NCBI GenBank assembly: GCA_937883755.1
Contig: CAKZYA010000002.1
Location: 124,001 to 188,000, forward strand
Source: an uncultured Flammeovirgaceae bacterium
GTDB lineage: Bacteria; Bacteroidota; Bacteroidia; Cytophagales; Cyclobacteriaceae
Direction: 5' to 3'
DNA length: 64,000 nucleotides
The notes beneath the pieces are model-generated. The model did not search any database. It was not told where the DNA came from and saw only the letters and a list, made by a program, of their open reading frames with translations. Position numbers and translations under genes: made by a program. This document shows, piece after piece, positions 19,418 to 28,560 of this stretch. Numbering within the stretch: the first letter of the stretch is position 1; each line of letters begins with the position of its first letter.

Positions 19418-19612
19418 TCAACTCATTGATTTCATCACCAAATCAGGTTCTAGCGAAAATTCAAAATCATAGTGATTAGATGATTCTTCACCTTGTGCTA
19501 ATTCATAGATAACACCGAGTTGACGGATAAAAATTCCAGTGATGATTCTGGGTAATTGCTCAACATCGGTTGATAAATATACTCTATCACCCAAGCTATA
19601 TTTTGTTTCTAT
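19418..19612 (-). CDS. Small conserved-looking phage protein with no standard start codon
   Basis: The frame encodes about 64 residues with YSLGDRVYLSTDVEQLPRII and a C-terminal SNHYDFEFSLEPD, which looks like a genuine small SH3/KOW-like protein and resembles small proteins of other Bacteroidota phages as I remember them. Upstream in this frame there is a TGA and then no ATG, GTG or TTG before the domain. Options are TTG at 19594 (58 residues), ATA at 19612-19610, or a -1 slip from the MuF gene at CGA AAA TAG, which would re-pair perfectly on AAA and continue in this frame. The coordinates shown use the ATA. Confidence 0.5.
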   Translation of the reverse strand: METKYSLGDRVYLSTDVEQLPRIITGIFIRQLGVIYELAQGEESSNHYDFEFSLEPDLVMKSMS

Positions 19613-20484
19613 TTTCGTACTGCTACTTTTTTCTCAAATGCTTCAATATATCGTTTAGGAACCGCGTTATCTAATACCGGAATATATTGATGTCTACATC
19701 CGTAACCTCCTCGCTTGACGAAGATTGTATTACTATTCGTTCCTGTTGCTTTGCCATTCCAGCTCCTAGAAGTCGATTTTTCTATCTCACTGCGGTGCCA
19801 ATACTTGTTTGCCCGTCTACGGCAATAGTCTCGGGTCGTGCTTCGGATTCCACCGCTATACAAAAACCAATCTAGTTTTAAGTCTTTCGTAACCGCTTGG
19901 GTATAGTTGGCATTAAACTGATTTAGTGCATCGGCGGTAATTTGCTTGCTGTACCGCTCAAGCACTCCTAACCTGCTTTCATTGCCCTGAATCTGTATTC
20001 GTAATGACTCTACTAGTTCATCAAAAAACCCACCGCTCGTTACATTTTGTTGCAATAACTGATAAATAGGCTTACTCACGCCCTGGCTAATGCCTGATGA
20101 TAGTAATGAGTTTTGGGTAAGCCGAATACTATCTTCTACAATAAACTGATACAGCGGCTTATTTACATCAAATGAGATTAACCCTAACAGGTATAGATCC
20201 GCTAACTTTTTGATGCTGGCAAAGCTTGCTAGAAATTGTGCTGTTCTGGCTTGATACGTATCCGTAAGAATAGCTTTCTCTAATTCTTGCTGAGAGCGCA
20301 ATAGCTTAGAAAGATTGGCTTTTGTTGTCTTGATACGCCCATCACTAGTAATATTCAAATCTTTGATAATAGCAATTACCCTTCGGTACAAATGAGTATT
20401 CGATTGCTTGATACCCGAAAGAAACCGTTCGCTGGCTTGCTTACTAAGCTGATCAAACTGCTGAAAAAACTCGTTAGCCGACAT
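19609..20484 (-). CDS. MuF-like minor head protein
   Basis: 291 residues. A long helical N-terminal region is followed by the C-terminal head-morphogenesis domain: FLYSGGIRSTTRDYCRRRAN, then WNGKATGTNSNTIFVKRGGY and GCRHQYIPV, matching the R..T..YC...G.....GGY.CRH layout of MuF-type proteins. These sit at the portal and assist head assembly or ejection. It overlaps the portal gene by 11 nt, as is usual. The last codons (AAA TAG) may allow a slip into the following frame. Confidence 0.75.
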   Translation of the reverse strand: MSANEFFQQFDQLSKQASERFLSGIKQSNTHLYRRVIAIIKDLNITSDGRIKTTKANLSKLLRSQQELEKAILTDTYQARTAQFLASFASIKKLADLYLLGLISFDVNKPLYQFIVEDSIRLTQNSLLSSGISQGVSKPIYQLLQQNVTSGGFFDELVESLRIQIQGNESRLGVLERYSKQITADALNQFNANYTQAVTKDLKLDWFLYSGGIRSTTRDYCRRRANKYWHRSEIEKSTSRSWNGKATGTNSNTIFVKRGGYGCRHQYIPVLDNAVPKRYIEAFEKKVAVRK

Positions 20485-22186
20485 CTACGGGTAATGTGGT
20501 TGGCGTTAATTCCGTTATCATCCCCTGAGCTTTCTCTAATAGCTTTACTTGCTTTTCTTGATAAGTAAGTGAAAGAAACTCCAGATTTTCTTCCAATAAC
20601 TCATAGACAAACCGCTCAATGTAGCGGTGGATAACTACATCTTCTTTTCGGATTAAGTTTAGCTGAAGTTCTAGGGCAATATCCTCACTTGACATATCGT
20701 AGAGCGGATCAAGCTGGATAATCGTGAGCAACCGTGCCTGTTCACTAGTCTGGGTATTAAACCGCCGCTTGGTAATATCCATCTCAAGCTTTTTCTTGTA
20801 GGGCGTAGAGAGGTTGTTTGAGTTATTTAGCTCTTCGGTTAAATAATCAATAGTTAGTACGTTAAAGCTGGTAGGTGCGGTAATGACTGGTTGGTATTCG
20901 TCCCGCTGCACTTCGGTAAGTAACTGATGATACCGATAGTCATTAATAAAACGGATCATCTTTGGTAAGCAGCGTTTAAATACGTGGTCTGATACTTGGG
21001 TAAGGAGAGCATTTAACTCAGAGCGGTCTAATGCTGATTTTACTCCTGACTCTCCGCCTCGGTACTCGGAAAGAAACTCCATATTCACCGCTCGAAACCC
21101 TTTGTATTCTTCTTTCTCAATCTGCCTTGCCATAAACTCAGCCGTAGCAATATCGCGTTCTATGAAGCCAGCGGGAGGCATTGGTATGTTGGTCTCGGGA
21201 TTCAGCGCATTGATTTGCACCTTCTTTTTCTTGTATGGACTATTAGCATCTTTACCACTGATTCGTCTTGGCCTGTCTTCTAAGCTTGGTTGAGGGCAAT
21301 CATCACAGTCGTCATCAAAACCTGGGTTTTGCAATCCTGCTACGAAGTCATCATCTTCCGTATCTACTTCCCACTCTTGCGGATACATTTTAGTAATCTC
21401 TACTGCATCCAAATCACTGGTTTTAGTTACTACTCGGTTCCAGTGGGGTAATACTCCTGAGACAAAGCTTTCGTAGTAATATGGCTCTTTCTCGCCCGTT
21501 AGAATACCTCCTAACTGAAAAGCCGGAGGTTCATTACTGAAGTGCAAAAACTCGTTGGTATCCCCTTTACTATTGGCATGAATGACTCGTTCATCGTCAA
21601 TAGCAATATAGTACTGATCTTTGTTTTTTTGATACGTTAGGATGTAGTACGCTTCAGGTTGATAGGCAAGCACTCCGCTACTAGGAATGATATAAAACGT
21701 AGGCTGAAACAACTCTTGATCAGTAATTTCATAGCTAATTGGCTCTACATACAGTACGGCATTAGGATCATAGAGCATTCTTTTAATGAGTACTGTCCGA
21801 AGGAAGGTGTTTAAATTGTAATAGTAGGGTAAGCCATCTTCTAAGTATCGCTCTAAGCCTTCTCGTTCATTAATATCGTTTCTTGGAAACGCTGGAAACT
21901 GAATATCATGCAGCTTATTATCTAAAGATCGGTGAACAACCGTTTCAACTTTCTTCGCACTAGCATAGGTCACGGGTTGCCAGCTTTCCAAGCGGTACTG
22001 CTTAATGGTAGGTGGTTCATTAGGGCGAACTTTATCTAATAAAGCCGATGGATTCGCCTTGCAAAAGTGAACCGCTAATTCACTAGCATGCTGAGTAGCT
22101 ACCTGATAAAAATCATGGTAGGCTTTATCAGACCTACTTTGATGGTGCCCAATGACTTCCGCTAATTTTTCCTCTAATCCTTCCAT
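20474..22186 (-). CDS. Portal protein
   Basis: 570 residues. Features expected of a portal are present: a wing region of mixed beta structure (about 90-260), a basic segment (SPYKKKKVQINA near 320), a long stem-like helix around AEFMARQIEKEEYKGFRAVN, and a crown of helices at the C-terminus. A Cys/Asp-rich insert (DDDCDDCPQP, about 290) is odd. It is directly followed by MuF, scaffold and capsid, the standard head order. Unlike in most siphophages it is separated from the terminase by the tail genes. Confidence 0.65.
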   Translation of the reverse strand: MEGLEEKLAEVIGHHQSRSDKAYHDFYQVATQHASELAVHFCKANPSALLDKVRPNEPPTIKQYRLESWQPVTYASAKKVETVVHRSLDNKLHDIQFPAFPRNDINEREGLERYLEDGLPYYYNLNTFLRTVLIKRMLYDPNAVLYVEPISYEITDQELFQPTFYIIPSSGVLAYQPEAYYILTYQKNKDQYYIAIDDERVIHANSKGDTNEFLHFSNEPPAFQLGGILTGEKEPYYYESFVSGVLPHWNRVVTKTSDLDAVEITKMYPQEWEVDTEDDDFVAGLQNPGFDDDCDDCPQPSLEDRPRRISGKDANSPYKKKKVQINALNPETNIPMPPAGFIERDIATAEFMARQIEKEEYKGFRAVNMEFLSEYRGGESGVKSALDRSELNALLTQVSDHVFKRCLPKMIRFINDYRYHQLLTEVQRDEYQPVITAPTSFNVLTIDYLTEELNNSNNLSTPYKKKLEMDITKRRFNTQTSEQARLLTIIQLDPLYDMSSEDIALELQLNLIRKEDVVIHRYIERFVYELLEENLEFLSLTYQEKQVKLLEKAQGMITELTPTTLPVDVG

Positions 22187-22948
22187 CTAACAGAGCGTTT
22201 CGTTACTGGCATACGCCAAATCTTCTAAGGTTATTTGCCCGCAGGCGAATGGGTAGCCATATTTACTACCTCCCCCTTCAGGCCAAGCCACCTCGTAGGA
22301 AGCATTATCTTTTCGGTAAGCAATACCATCAATGAATAGTATTTCGTGAGAACACATCGCATTGAATGCCTCATGCGCTTTATCGTCAAACCATTGGGTG
22401 GCAACGTTGACTGTTTTTCGCATAACTGACCGGGTGCGCTGATACACTCCACTGGTGTCCTCATATCCATTACTCTGCTCGCCGGGAGTTGGTTGATGTA
22501 GTATCAAGTTCAGGTAGTGAGCGTGCTCAAACTCGGTAGCTAAATTGTAGTACGTGGAATACGCATAGGCATTTGAGCGGTAGCGAACCGGAACAATTGT
22601 GCTGCAATTCAGCATACTTTCCGTGATAATCTGAATAGGATTTGAGATATAGCGAACATCGGCTCGATCGTTTTTGATTATCAAAAAATACCCAACACCT
22701 TTATAGTCAAAACTGGGAAAAGTGTTATTGTGGGTATACAGATGAATGCCAGCATCTACATCATTCGGATCAACAATGGGCGCACGCTGAAGTGGGGCAA
22801 TGTTTTGAGCAAGAATGTTAAATTTTTCATCAACCACAGTGAGTTCATAATCCTGAAAATCATTCGCTAACGGTTGAGGAAAGTTTGTATAGAAGCCAAA
22901 AAGCTTGTCTTGTACAAATACGGGTTGATATTGGTGTGCTGCATTCAT
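22187..22948 (-). CDS. Phage virion-associated protein, Bacteroidota phage type
   Basis: 253 residues, beta-rich. The segments YISNPIQI and VPVRYRSNAYAYSTYY, then a substitution-rich region with GVYQRTRSVMRKTVNVATQW and ILFIDGIAYRKD, follow a layout I associate with uncharacterised tail/baseplate proteins of Bacteroidota phages. The start (ATG 22948) overlaps the stop of the preceding gene by one base (TAATG). Function unknown. Confidence 0.45.
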   Translation of the reverse strand: MNAAHQYQPVFVQDKLFGFYTNFPQPLANDFQDYELTVVDEKFNILAQNIAPLQRAPIVDPNDVDAGIHLYTHNNTFPSFDYKGVGYFLIIKNDRADVRYISNPIQIITESMLNCSTIVPVRYRSNAYAYSTYYNLATEFEHAHYLNLILHQPTPGEQSNGYEDTSGVYQRTRSVMRKTVNVATQWFDDKAHEAFNAMCSHEILFIDGIAYRKDNASYEVAWPEGGGSKYGYPFACGQITLEDLAYASNETLC

Positions 22949-23979
22949 TAGAGTTGATTGTTATTAGCATTCACACTAAAAAAAACTTCTGGTTTTTGCA
23001 CAAACACTGAGTTGCCATTCTCAGGGACATTAATACCTTGTGAGGTAGGGTTTTGATCTTGCAGCGACAATGAAACCGATTGACTTACTCCGGATGAGTT
23101 GATAAAATCAATGGTAATATTCCTGGTTTCACCTGCCGCCAAGCTAATCGTTGTAGGATTGTTGTAAAAATTACCACTAATGCTTGCCCTGAATTGCAAA
23201 GAAGCACTCTTAAGTAGCGGATTAGATAGCGTTAAAAGCGCATCATTGGTGGATGATCCATTATTACGCAACGTGAATGTAATGCTGCCTGACTGAGAGA
23301 TTTGAGATAAATTAATGCCACGCCAATTCGATAATACTAAGTTGTCGCCAATCACCTCAAAAGGAGTGCCAATCGCGCAGGAAGTAAAATCACTTCTACG
23401 GGCATTGAGTTGGTATCTCCCTGCTGGGAGATTATCTGCACTGAATTCTGGTAATGCCTGCCAATTACTTGCTGACTGCGAATTACCATTGATTACTACG
23501 ATTTGCCATTCAGTAGTAAATACACCGTTAGGATAGCTGGCTGTTGCTACGATGTTGCCGCCTAGTTGAATTAAATCTACACTGATCCCGCAAATTTTAG
23601 TAACGGTAAGCGCGTAGGTTGCCTGGCATAATGGATTAGATTGCTTTCTAGCTTCAATAGTGTAATTACCAGCATTTAGTTCAGCGAATAACCGAACAAT
23701 TTCCTGCCAGTCAAACCCTGTAATAGGATCACCGTTATCGCCGATAATCCGCATATCTACATCAAAAGACTCACCTGAAAACTGCGCGTATGCCCGTACT
23801 TGGGCTGGCTCTATGGAGTAATCGGTCTGTACAACAATGCTTAAACCGCAAACGCCATCATCAATAGCAAGTTCGTCCGAAGGAATCCCGCCTACCTGCA
23901 AATCATTTAATGTCACCCCTTCAAGCTTGCGCCAGCGGATAAAGTTGTTTTTATTAATTTCTTTGGATATGGAAGGCAT
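22948..23979 (-). CDS. Ig-like-repeat virion protein
   Basis: 343 residues with two or three Ig-like beta-sandwich modules (about 45-125, 130-205 and 215-340; for example VSLSLQDQNPTSQGI near the end) and regularly placed Cys. Such modules decorate tails and fibres. It is translationally coupled to its neighbours (2-bp gap upstream, 1-bp overlap downstream). No enzyme motif. Confidence 0.5.
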   Translation of the reverse strand: MPSISKEINKNNFIRWRKLEGVTLNDLQVGGIPSDELAIDDGVCGLSIVVQTDYSIEPAQVRAYAQFSGESFDVDMRIIGDNGDPITGFDWQEIVRLFAELNAGNYTIEARKQSNPLCQATYALTVTKICGISVDLIQLGGNIVATASYPNGVFTTEWQIVVINGNSQSASNWQALPEFSADNLPAGRYQLNARRSDFTSCAIGTPFEVIGDNLVLSNWRGINLSQISQSGSITFTLRNNGSSTNDALLTLSNPLLKSASLQFRASISGNFYNNPTTISLAAGETRNITIDFINSSGVSQSVSLSLQDQNPTSQGINVPENGNSVFVQKPEVFFSVNANNNQL

Positions 23980-23981
23980 GG

Positions 23982-25646
23982 TTATACGCTCTTAGCCAAT
24001 AATTCATACATGGTTCCATTTAACTGAAACCTTACCACTCTATTAGGAGTAGTGGAGCCAGAAATAGTTCTTACTTGCCCAATTTGAAATGTATTAAATC
24101 CACCCAATCCATCTGGCTCTGAAGTGGTGATTCCGCCATCAACAGCTATAAATCCAGACAACTGCCGAATCAAACTATCCCCCACTCCATCACCTCCACT
24201 TTCAAACACTGGAATACGTCCTGAAGTACCCGAAACACCACCGCCACCAGAAGGTGTGGGCATGTATTTCACGACTCCACTATTATCTACTCCAATGTAA
24301 CGGTCTACCCCAGCACCTTGAAGATAATCTAATTCTAGGTTGTAGCCGGACTGCATTCGGATGCCACGGGTAATAAGTGTCCCCGTTAGTGTTCCGCCCG
24401 ATAAATTAAGCCACCTGCCATCTAAATCTACAGTAAGGTCGTCTAAGCTGATTCGGCTAATGGTTAATATGCCGTTGGCATTGTTAAATTGTATGTCTGA
24501 GGTATAGTTGTTCCCATCGCCAGCACTGCCTGACTGAATAGGCTCTAAGGTGACTAATCCCGAAGGGTTTAGCACCATCATTCTTGGGCTAGGAATAGAC
24601 TGCTGCCAAATAATGCGATTTGAGCGAATTTCAAAATCATTGTTGCCACCCACTAAGAACGTGGTGCCATCAGCTTTGAGATAAGTGAAATTTTGATCAG
24701 CCGACAATATTTCTTCTGCATAGCCATTTTCAATAACCCCATTTAACCCAAGCCGTAATGACCCCAGAATATTCAGGGATTCGCTAACAACACCACCATT
24801 GTCCAGTACTACTGTGCCATCAAACGTACCTCCTGTTTTAGGCACTACCTCAGAAAGCAACGCTAATCCATTGAGTGGAACACTAGGGGTAAAACTACCG
24901 TCGCTAAGCTGACCGCGTAGCCCTTTGGTGGATTCTGTCCAATCAAACGTACTTAGTTTTACGTCAACACCTCCCCCGCCGCCACCAATGATATTGATTG
25001 TTCGATTCTGTGCATCAATAGAAAAGCCTGCGCCAAGCGTCATAGAGGCTAACACTCCTTGCCCAGAATCTACAATCATTCGAGAAGCGGTAGAGGATAG
25101 CGGTAAGCTTACAATTTCTTGAGCGATTAAGCGATCAACAGATAACGTGCTGTTGAGAATCATCGGTTCAGCAGAGACATTATCTACTTTGAGCACACTA
25201 TCTAACCCTTGATTGGCTTTTAGAAATGATATTCCGCCAACGTTTTCCCAAAAGTTGATAACAATATTATTGTAATCAATTGAGGGAGTATTGGGAGCTT
25301 CGTAGAATACTAAATCATCACCATCAAAAAAGTAATCATCCTCAAAGGATAGTGCCCTAGATCCAATTATGCACAGAATAGGAGCTACAGGAGTATAGGG
25401 TAGCGTAAAACGACTCGTAACACCATCTCCTTTGAAATACGCTGTCCTGGGGGATATAGGATCGCTAGAACCGCCACCTCCGCCACCTCCGCTATTATCA
25501 ATAATCGTTTGCAGCGTAAGCCCACTGATGCGCTTATTACGATTTTGGCGTAATGGCTCATCTAGGTCAATAATAGGAAAGAAGTAGCGAGGCTCTAGCG
25601 TCTCTACTTCTGGCATTAAGGAAATGGGAGCTTTCTCGTCCGACAT
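23982..25646 (-). CDS. Tail fibre-like protein
   Basis: 554 residues. Poly-Gly hinges (GGGGGGSS around 55-60, GGGGGGV around 230), repeated short beta segments such as LNILGSLRLGLNG and a Ser/Thr-rich body are typical of trimeric fibres. A collar-like domain (AYFKGDGVTSRFTLPYTP, FWENVGGISF) lies near residues 70-150. This is the first gene read after the plus-strand insertion at 25.9 kb and so may need its own promoter. Confidence 0.55.
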   Translation of the reverse strand: MSDEKAPISLMPEVETLEPRYFFPIIDLDEPLRQNRNKRISGLTLQTIIDNSGGGGGGGSSDPISPRTAYFKGDGVTSRFTLPYTPVAPILCIIGSRALSFEDDYFFDGDDLVFYEAPNTPSIDYNNIVINFWENVGGISFLKANQGLDSVLKVDNVSAEPMILNSTLSVDRLIAQEIVSLPLSSTASRMIVDSGQGVLASMTLGAGFSIDAQNRTINIIGGGGGGVDVKLSTFDWTESTKGLRGQLSDGSFTPSVPLNGLALLSEVVPKTGGTFDGTVVLDNGGVVSESLNILGSLRLGLNGVIENGYAEEILSADQNFTYLKADGTTFLVGGNNDFEIRSNRIIWQQSIPSPRMMVLNPSGLVTLEPIQSGSAGDGNNYTSDIQFNNANGILTISRISLDDLTVDLDGRWLNLSGGTLTGTLITRGIRMQSGYNLELDYLQGAGVDRYIGVDNSGVVKYMPTPSGGGGVSGTSGRIPVFESGGDGVGDSLIRQLSGFIAVDGGITTSEPDGLGGFNTFQIGQVRTISGSTTPNRVVRFQLNGTMYELLAKSV

Positions 25647-25871
25647 TCCGCTATTTCAATCAAGTGATACTGAGGGATGGGTGCTAGTAACGGGATGGCT
25701 ACTAACCAAGTCGCTAACCTGGGGCGGTCAACAACACTACAAGTATACTAAATTCTGAAATAAGAAAAAACCAAGCTGGTTTATATAAATATATAAAGAA
25801 CTTTTAACGTTATTTTTATTTATCCGTATAGGGTAGTAGTATTGCTCATTTCTAACCAAACTATCACAACC
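25647..25871. other. Divergent intergenic region
   Basis: No gene is seen. On the minus strand TATACTTG (one mismatch to TAnnTTTG) lies near 25770 with a TTG about 23 bp before it, which may restart transcription of the fibre gene after the inserted plus-strand gene. On the plus strand the last 80 bp are very AT-rich before the secreted-protein gene, without a clear TAnnTTTG. Confidence 0.3.
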
Positions 25872-26318
25872 ATGAAAGTCGTCTTTTTATTTTTAGTTAT
25901 TGCTTTTCCCACTTTGGTTTATAGCCAATATGATGAATTTAAGGTGAGGAGAGGCACCGCTAACCATTTAGATATTATTGTTTCACCAGGATTTAAATCA
26001 ATAACGCTTAGCGGTGGTCATCCAACAATAGCTCGAAAAGGCTTTGGAGACTTTGTGATAAAGTTAAAAAGTGGAGATAAGTTGAGGTTTAAAAGTAAGC
26101 AAGGTGATCAAGTATCTTTGATTGGCGGATCTTATTTTTTGCATCACATTTCATTTGAAATGAATGAGGCGCAATTTATTAAGCTTAGAAACGGTAAGAT
26201 AGATTACATGTATTATAGTGTTTTTGGTGATATTGATTTTTCCAAAAAAAAGGCGAAAAAGTTTAAAGATTACTTAGAATCTCGAGTTTATATATCACTT
26301 GATGCTACTCCAAACTAA
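25872..26318 (+). CDS. Secreted protein carried in the late operon (moron candidate)
   Basis: 148 residues from ATG 25872, which gives a good signal peptide (KVVFLFLVIAFPTLVYSQ) cleaved near residue 19; an ATG at 25842 only adds ten residues before it. The mature part is beta-rich and basic, with a Lys-rich stretch (SKKKAKKFKDYL) near the end. No family recognised. It runs against the direction of all neighbours, is AT-rich, and its end overlaps the end of the next minus gene by 14 nt. Such isolated, self-promoted genes in prophages often act on the lysogen; export to the periplasm or surface is predicted. Confidence 0.55.
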   Translation: MKVVFLFLVIAFPTLVYSQYDEFKVRRGTANHLDIIVSPGFKSITLSGGHPTIARKGFGDFVIKLKSGDKLRFKSKQGDQVSLIGGSYFLHHISFEMNEAQFIKLRNGKIDYMYYSVFGDIDFSKKKAKKFKDYLESRVYISLDATPN

Positions 26319-28560
26319 TCACCCTTCCGTCTTCCGTCGTAATAAACGCACCACCTAACTGCTCCCAAAGAATACCAAACTCTTGTACATCAATTTGACG
26401 AACAGTTGCTTTCTTGAGCAGCTTAAAGTTTGCAGTGCGTTTCACAAAATTGTACGCAATATCAACCACCCAACCCCCTAACGTTTCGCCTTGGCCATTA
26501 TCAAATGAGATGTAGCCGTAGTTCTTGGATTCATTAGGTGAGGGTAACGCCCCTTCATGCGCTTGCTGGATAAAGTTCTTCTCAGCAAACGATAGCTTTC
26601 GCTCAAAGTATAGATAGTCCGGTTGGAACACTCTGCTTCCGGAGTACATTGTGCCTTGCCTTTCAAAGCCATTCTGTGTCCGCTGTAACGCCTGTTCATC
26701 TCCTAACCTGCCAGGAGCATTCGCTTGAAACTGGGTGATGGCTTTGCCATTCAATAACGTTTTCTGATTACGGATAATATCCTGCTCATCATTGTAGTAG
26801 AGTAGCGAGTTCCAGTACACACCCCAATTGAGTAATAATTGCTTCGGACTCCACCGAAGGTTGTACATGGTTTCGGGTGAAAAGATATTTTGACTAGGTA
26901 AAAAATAGTCTTCTTTTTCTGCTTGGTTGCCAATGGTTTGAATCAAAAAGATATTATCGTCGTAGCGAAAAGACTCACTTTTCGTTTCTTCAAAAGACTC
27001 TCGCCGGGTTCGTTCTATCAGGTAGGCGCTGGCTATCCACGGGCATAGTAGTTTCTTTTCATTTTTGACATTGTGAAAGGGAAACAAATATTCATGCTGA
27101 GTATGAATATCATCAATAGAGTTTGTTTGATTTTCATCTTTGGCGTAATTCTCAAAGCCTATCTCAAGTTTATTGAATAATAGATCGTCTGCCGTTTCTT
27201 CCCGCCAATTAGTTACTGTTGGAAAGTGCAGTAACAATTCATCTCGGTAAAAGTATTCAAAGTTTTCAATGCGTATCTTAGACTCCCTTTGCTCATTCTT
27301 TTCTAACCCATACCCAATAGGATGCAGGCAGTTAATCGCTTCAAAAGCTTCACTGAATGAAAACTGTGGGCTATTATCTTCTTCAAATCCTCGGAGTGTT
27401 TTGCCAGTACAGATATGCAGGTTGTGAAACGGAGATTGATTCAAGAAATCAGACGAAAGAATATCTGGGGTATCCGTAATAATTTCCAGGTTTCGCTGAA
27501 TAACATTGGGGATAGCGTAGGTATCAAGTGTGCTGGAGTCTTGTTGGGAGTTCTCGGATATTTCTAGGAAAGAGTTTTCAGGATTAAATGACAATTGAAC
27601 TGGTATAGCTTCTTCAAAGTTGGTTCCATCAAATCGTATTCTAATAATTAAAGCATTGTTACGACCTATTGTAATCGTTGCATTGTAGGTAACCAGATAT
27701 TCAGTGTTTACCCCTGGGGTTGGGAACGATTCAATAGGGCTCACCGTGGAATTTAAGGTATCTGCATTTCGCTGTTCTAATTCAACAAAGATAGTATTTC
27801 CTAGCCCTCCCTGCGCCAAACTAGGAGGGTCTTTGATGCCAAATAGCAGCTTTAAATTCAGGGTTAACACCCTATCTTTTTCCAGTCCTGCATAGAATAT
27901 CTGTGGTGAAGTTGAAACATTGTTTAGCTCTGGCCCAGGTGATGGAATGGTTGTTCCTTGAATTTCTTGGAGTGTGGGATTGAAAGGAATAATGTAGGTG
28001 TTCTTTACATCTAAAAAACGTAAATCAGCATACGGCTGATGCGTCAAATATTCTTCATTGATTTCAAACCGCGACTGTGCGAATATTTCTTTCGAGTGAA
28101 ACAGAATCTCTTGAGGCACTATTTCATCTAGCGCAACTCCTTCAATACTCTCAGTTTGGCTTATATCTACCGTGGTATTCAAACGATCTCTGAACTTAGT
28201 CAGCAAATCCTGCCTAGATACGGAAACCGCTAGAAAGTCAGCGTCTAGGTTTCTGGTTTTCATATTGAGTAGACTCATATCTACCAATTCCCATTCCGAA
28301 GTCGGTGTTTCCCGAAATTCAATGGTGAGGGTTATCTTAGCATTAGTGCCCTGTTCTTGATACGCTGTTTCAATAAAATCCTTTCCTTCACCTTTGAATT
28401 CTAAAGGAATATCCCGCTCTGTATAGCTGAAGAATACTCCATGGGTGTTCAAGTCTCGTTTGAAGTGCGAGACAATATCGGTGAAGCGTTTAGGCTCTTC
28501 ACAGACTAATGACTGGGGTATACCGTCGCGGTTGGTGTATGATAAGGTGAATCGATACAT
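26305..28560 (-). CDS. Tail/baseplate protein following the tape measure gene
   Basis: 751 residues. The N-terminus (RFTLSYTNRDGIPQSLVCEE, then CEEPKRFTDIVSHFKRD) and a large beta-rich body occur in the gene after tape measure, where distal tail or tail-tip hub proteins are encoded. It shares one base with the tape measure stop. No peptidase motif seen. Function by position. Confidence 0.5.
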   Translation of the reverse strand: MYRFTLSYTNRDGIPQSLVCEEPKRFTDIVSHFKRDLNTHGVFFSYTERDIPLEFKGEGKDFIETAYQEQGTNAKITLTIEFRETPTSEWELVDMSLLNMKTRNLDADFLAVSVSRQDLLTKFRDRLNTTVDISQTESIEGVALDEIVPQEILFHSKEIFAQSRFEINEEYLTHQPYADLRFLDVKNTYIIPFNPTLQEIQGTTIPSPGPELNNVSTSPQIFYAGLEKDRVLTLNLKLLFGIKDPPSLAQGGLGNTIFVELEQRNADTLNSTVSPIESFPTPGVNTEYLVTYNATITIGRNNALIIRIRFDGTNFEEAIPVQLSFNPENSFLEISENSQQDSSTLDTYAIPNVIQRNLEIITDTPDILSSDFLNQSPFHNLHICTGKTLRGFEEDNSPQFSFSEAFEAINCLHPIGYGLEKNEQRESKIRIENFEYFYRDELLLHFPTVTNWREETADDLLFNKLEIGFENYAKDENQTNSIDDIHTQHEYLFPFHNVKNEKKLLCPWIASAYLIERTRRESFEETKSESFRYDDNIFLIQTIGNQAEKEDYFLPSQNIFSPETMYNLRWSPKQLLLNWGVYWNSLLYYNDEQDIIRNQKTLLNGKAITQFQANAPGRLGDEQALQRTQNGFERQGTMYSGSRVFQPDYLYFERKLSFAEKNFIQQAHEGALPSPNESKNYGYISFDNGQGETLGGWVVDIAYNFVKRTANFKLLKKATVRQIDVQEFGILWEQLGGAFITTEDGRVISLE

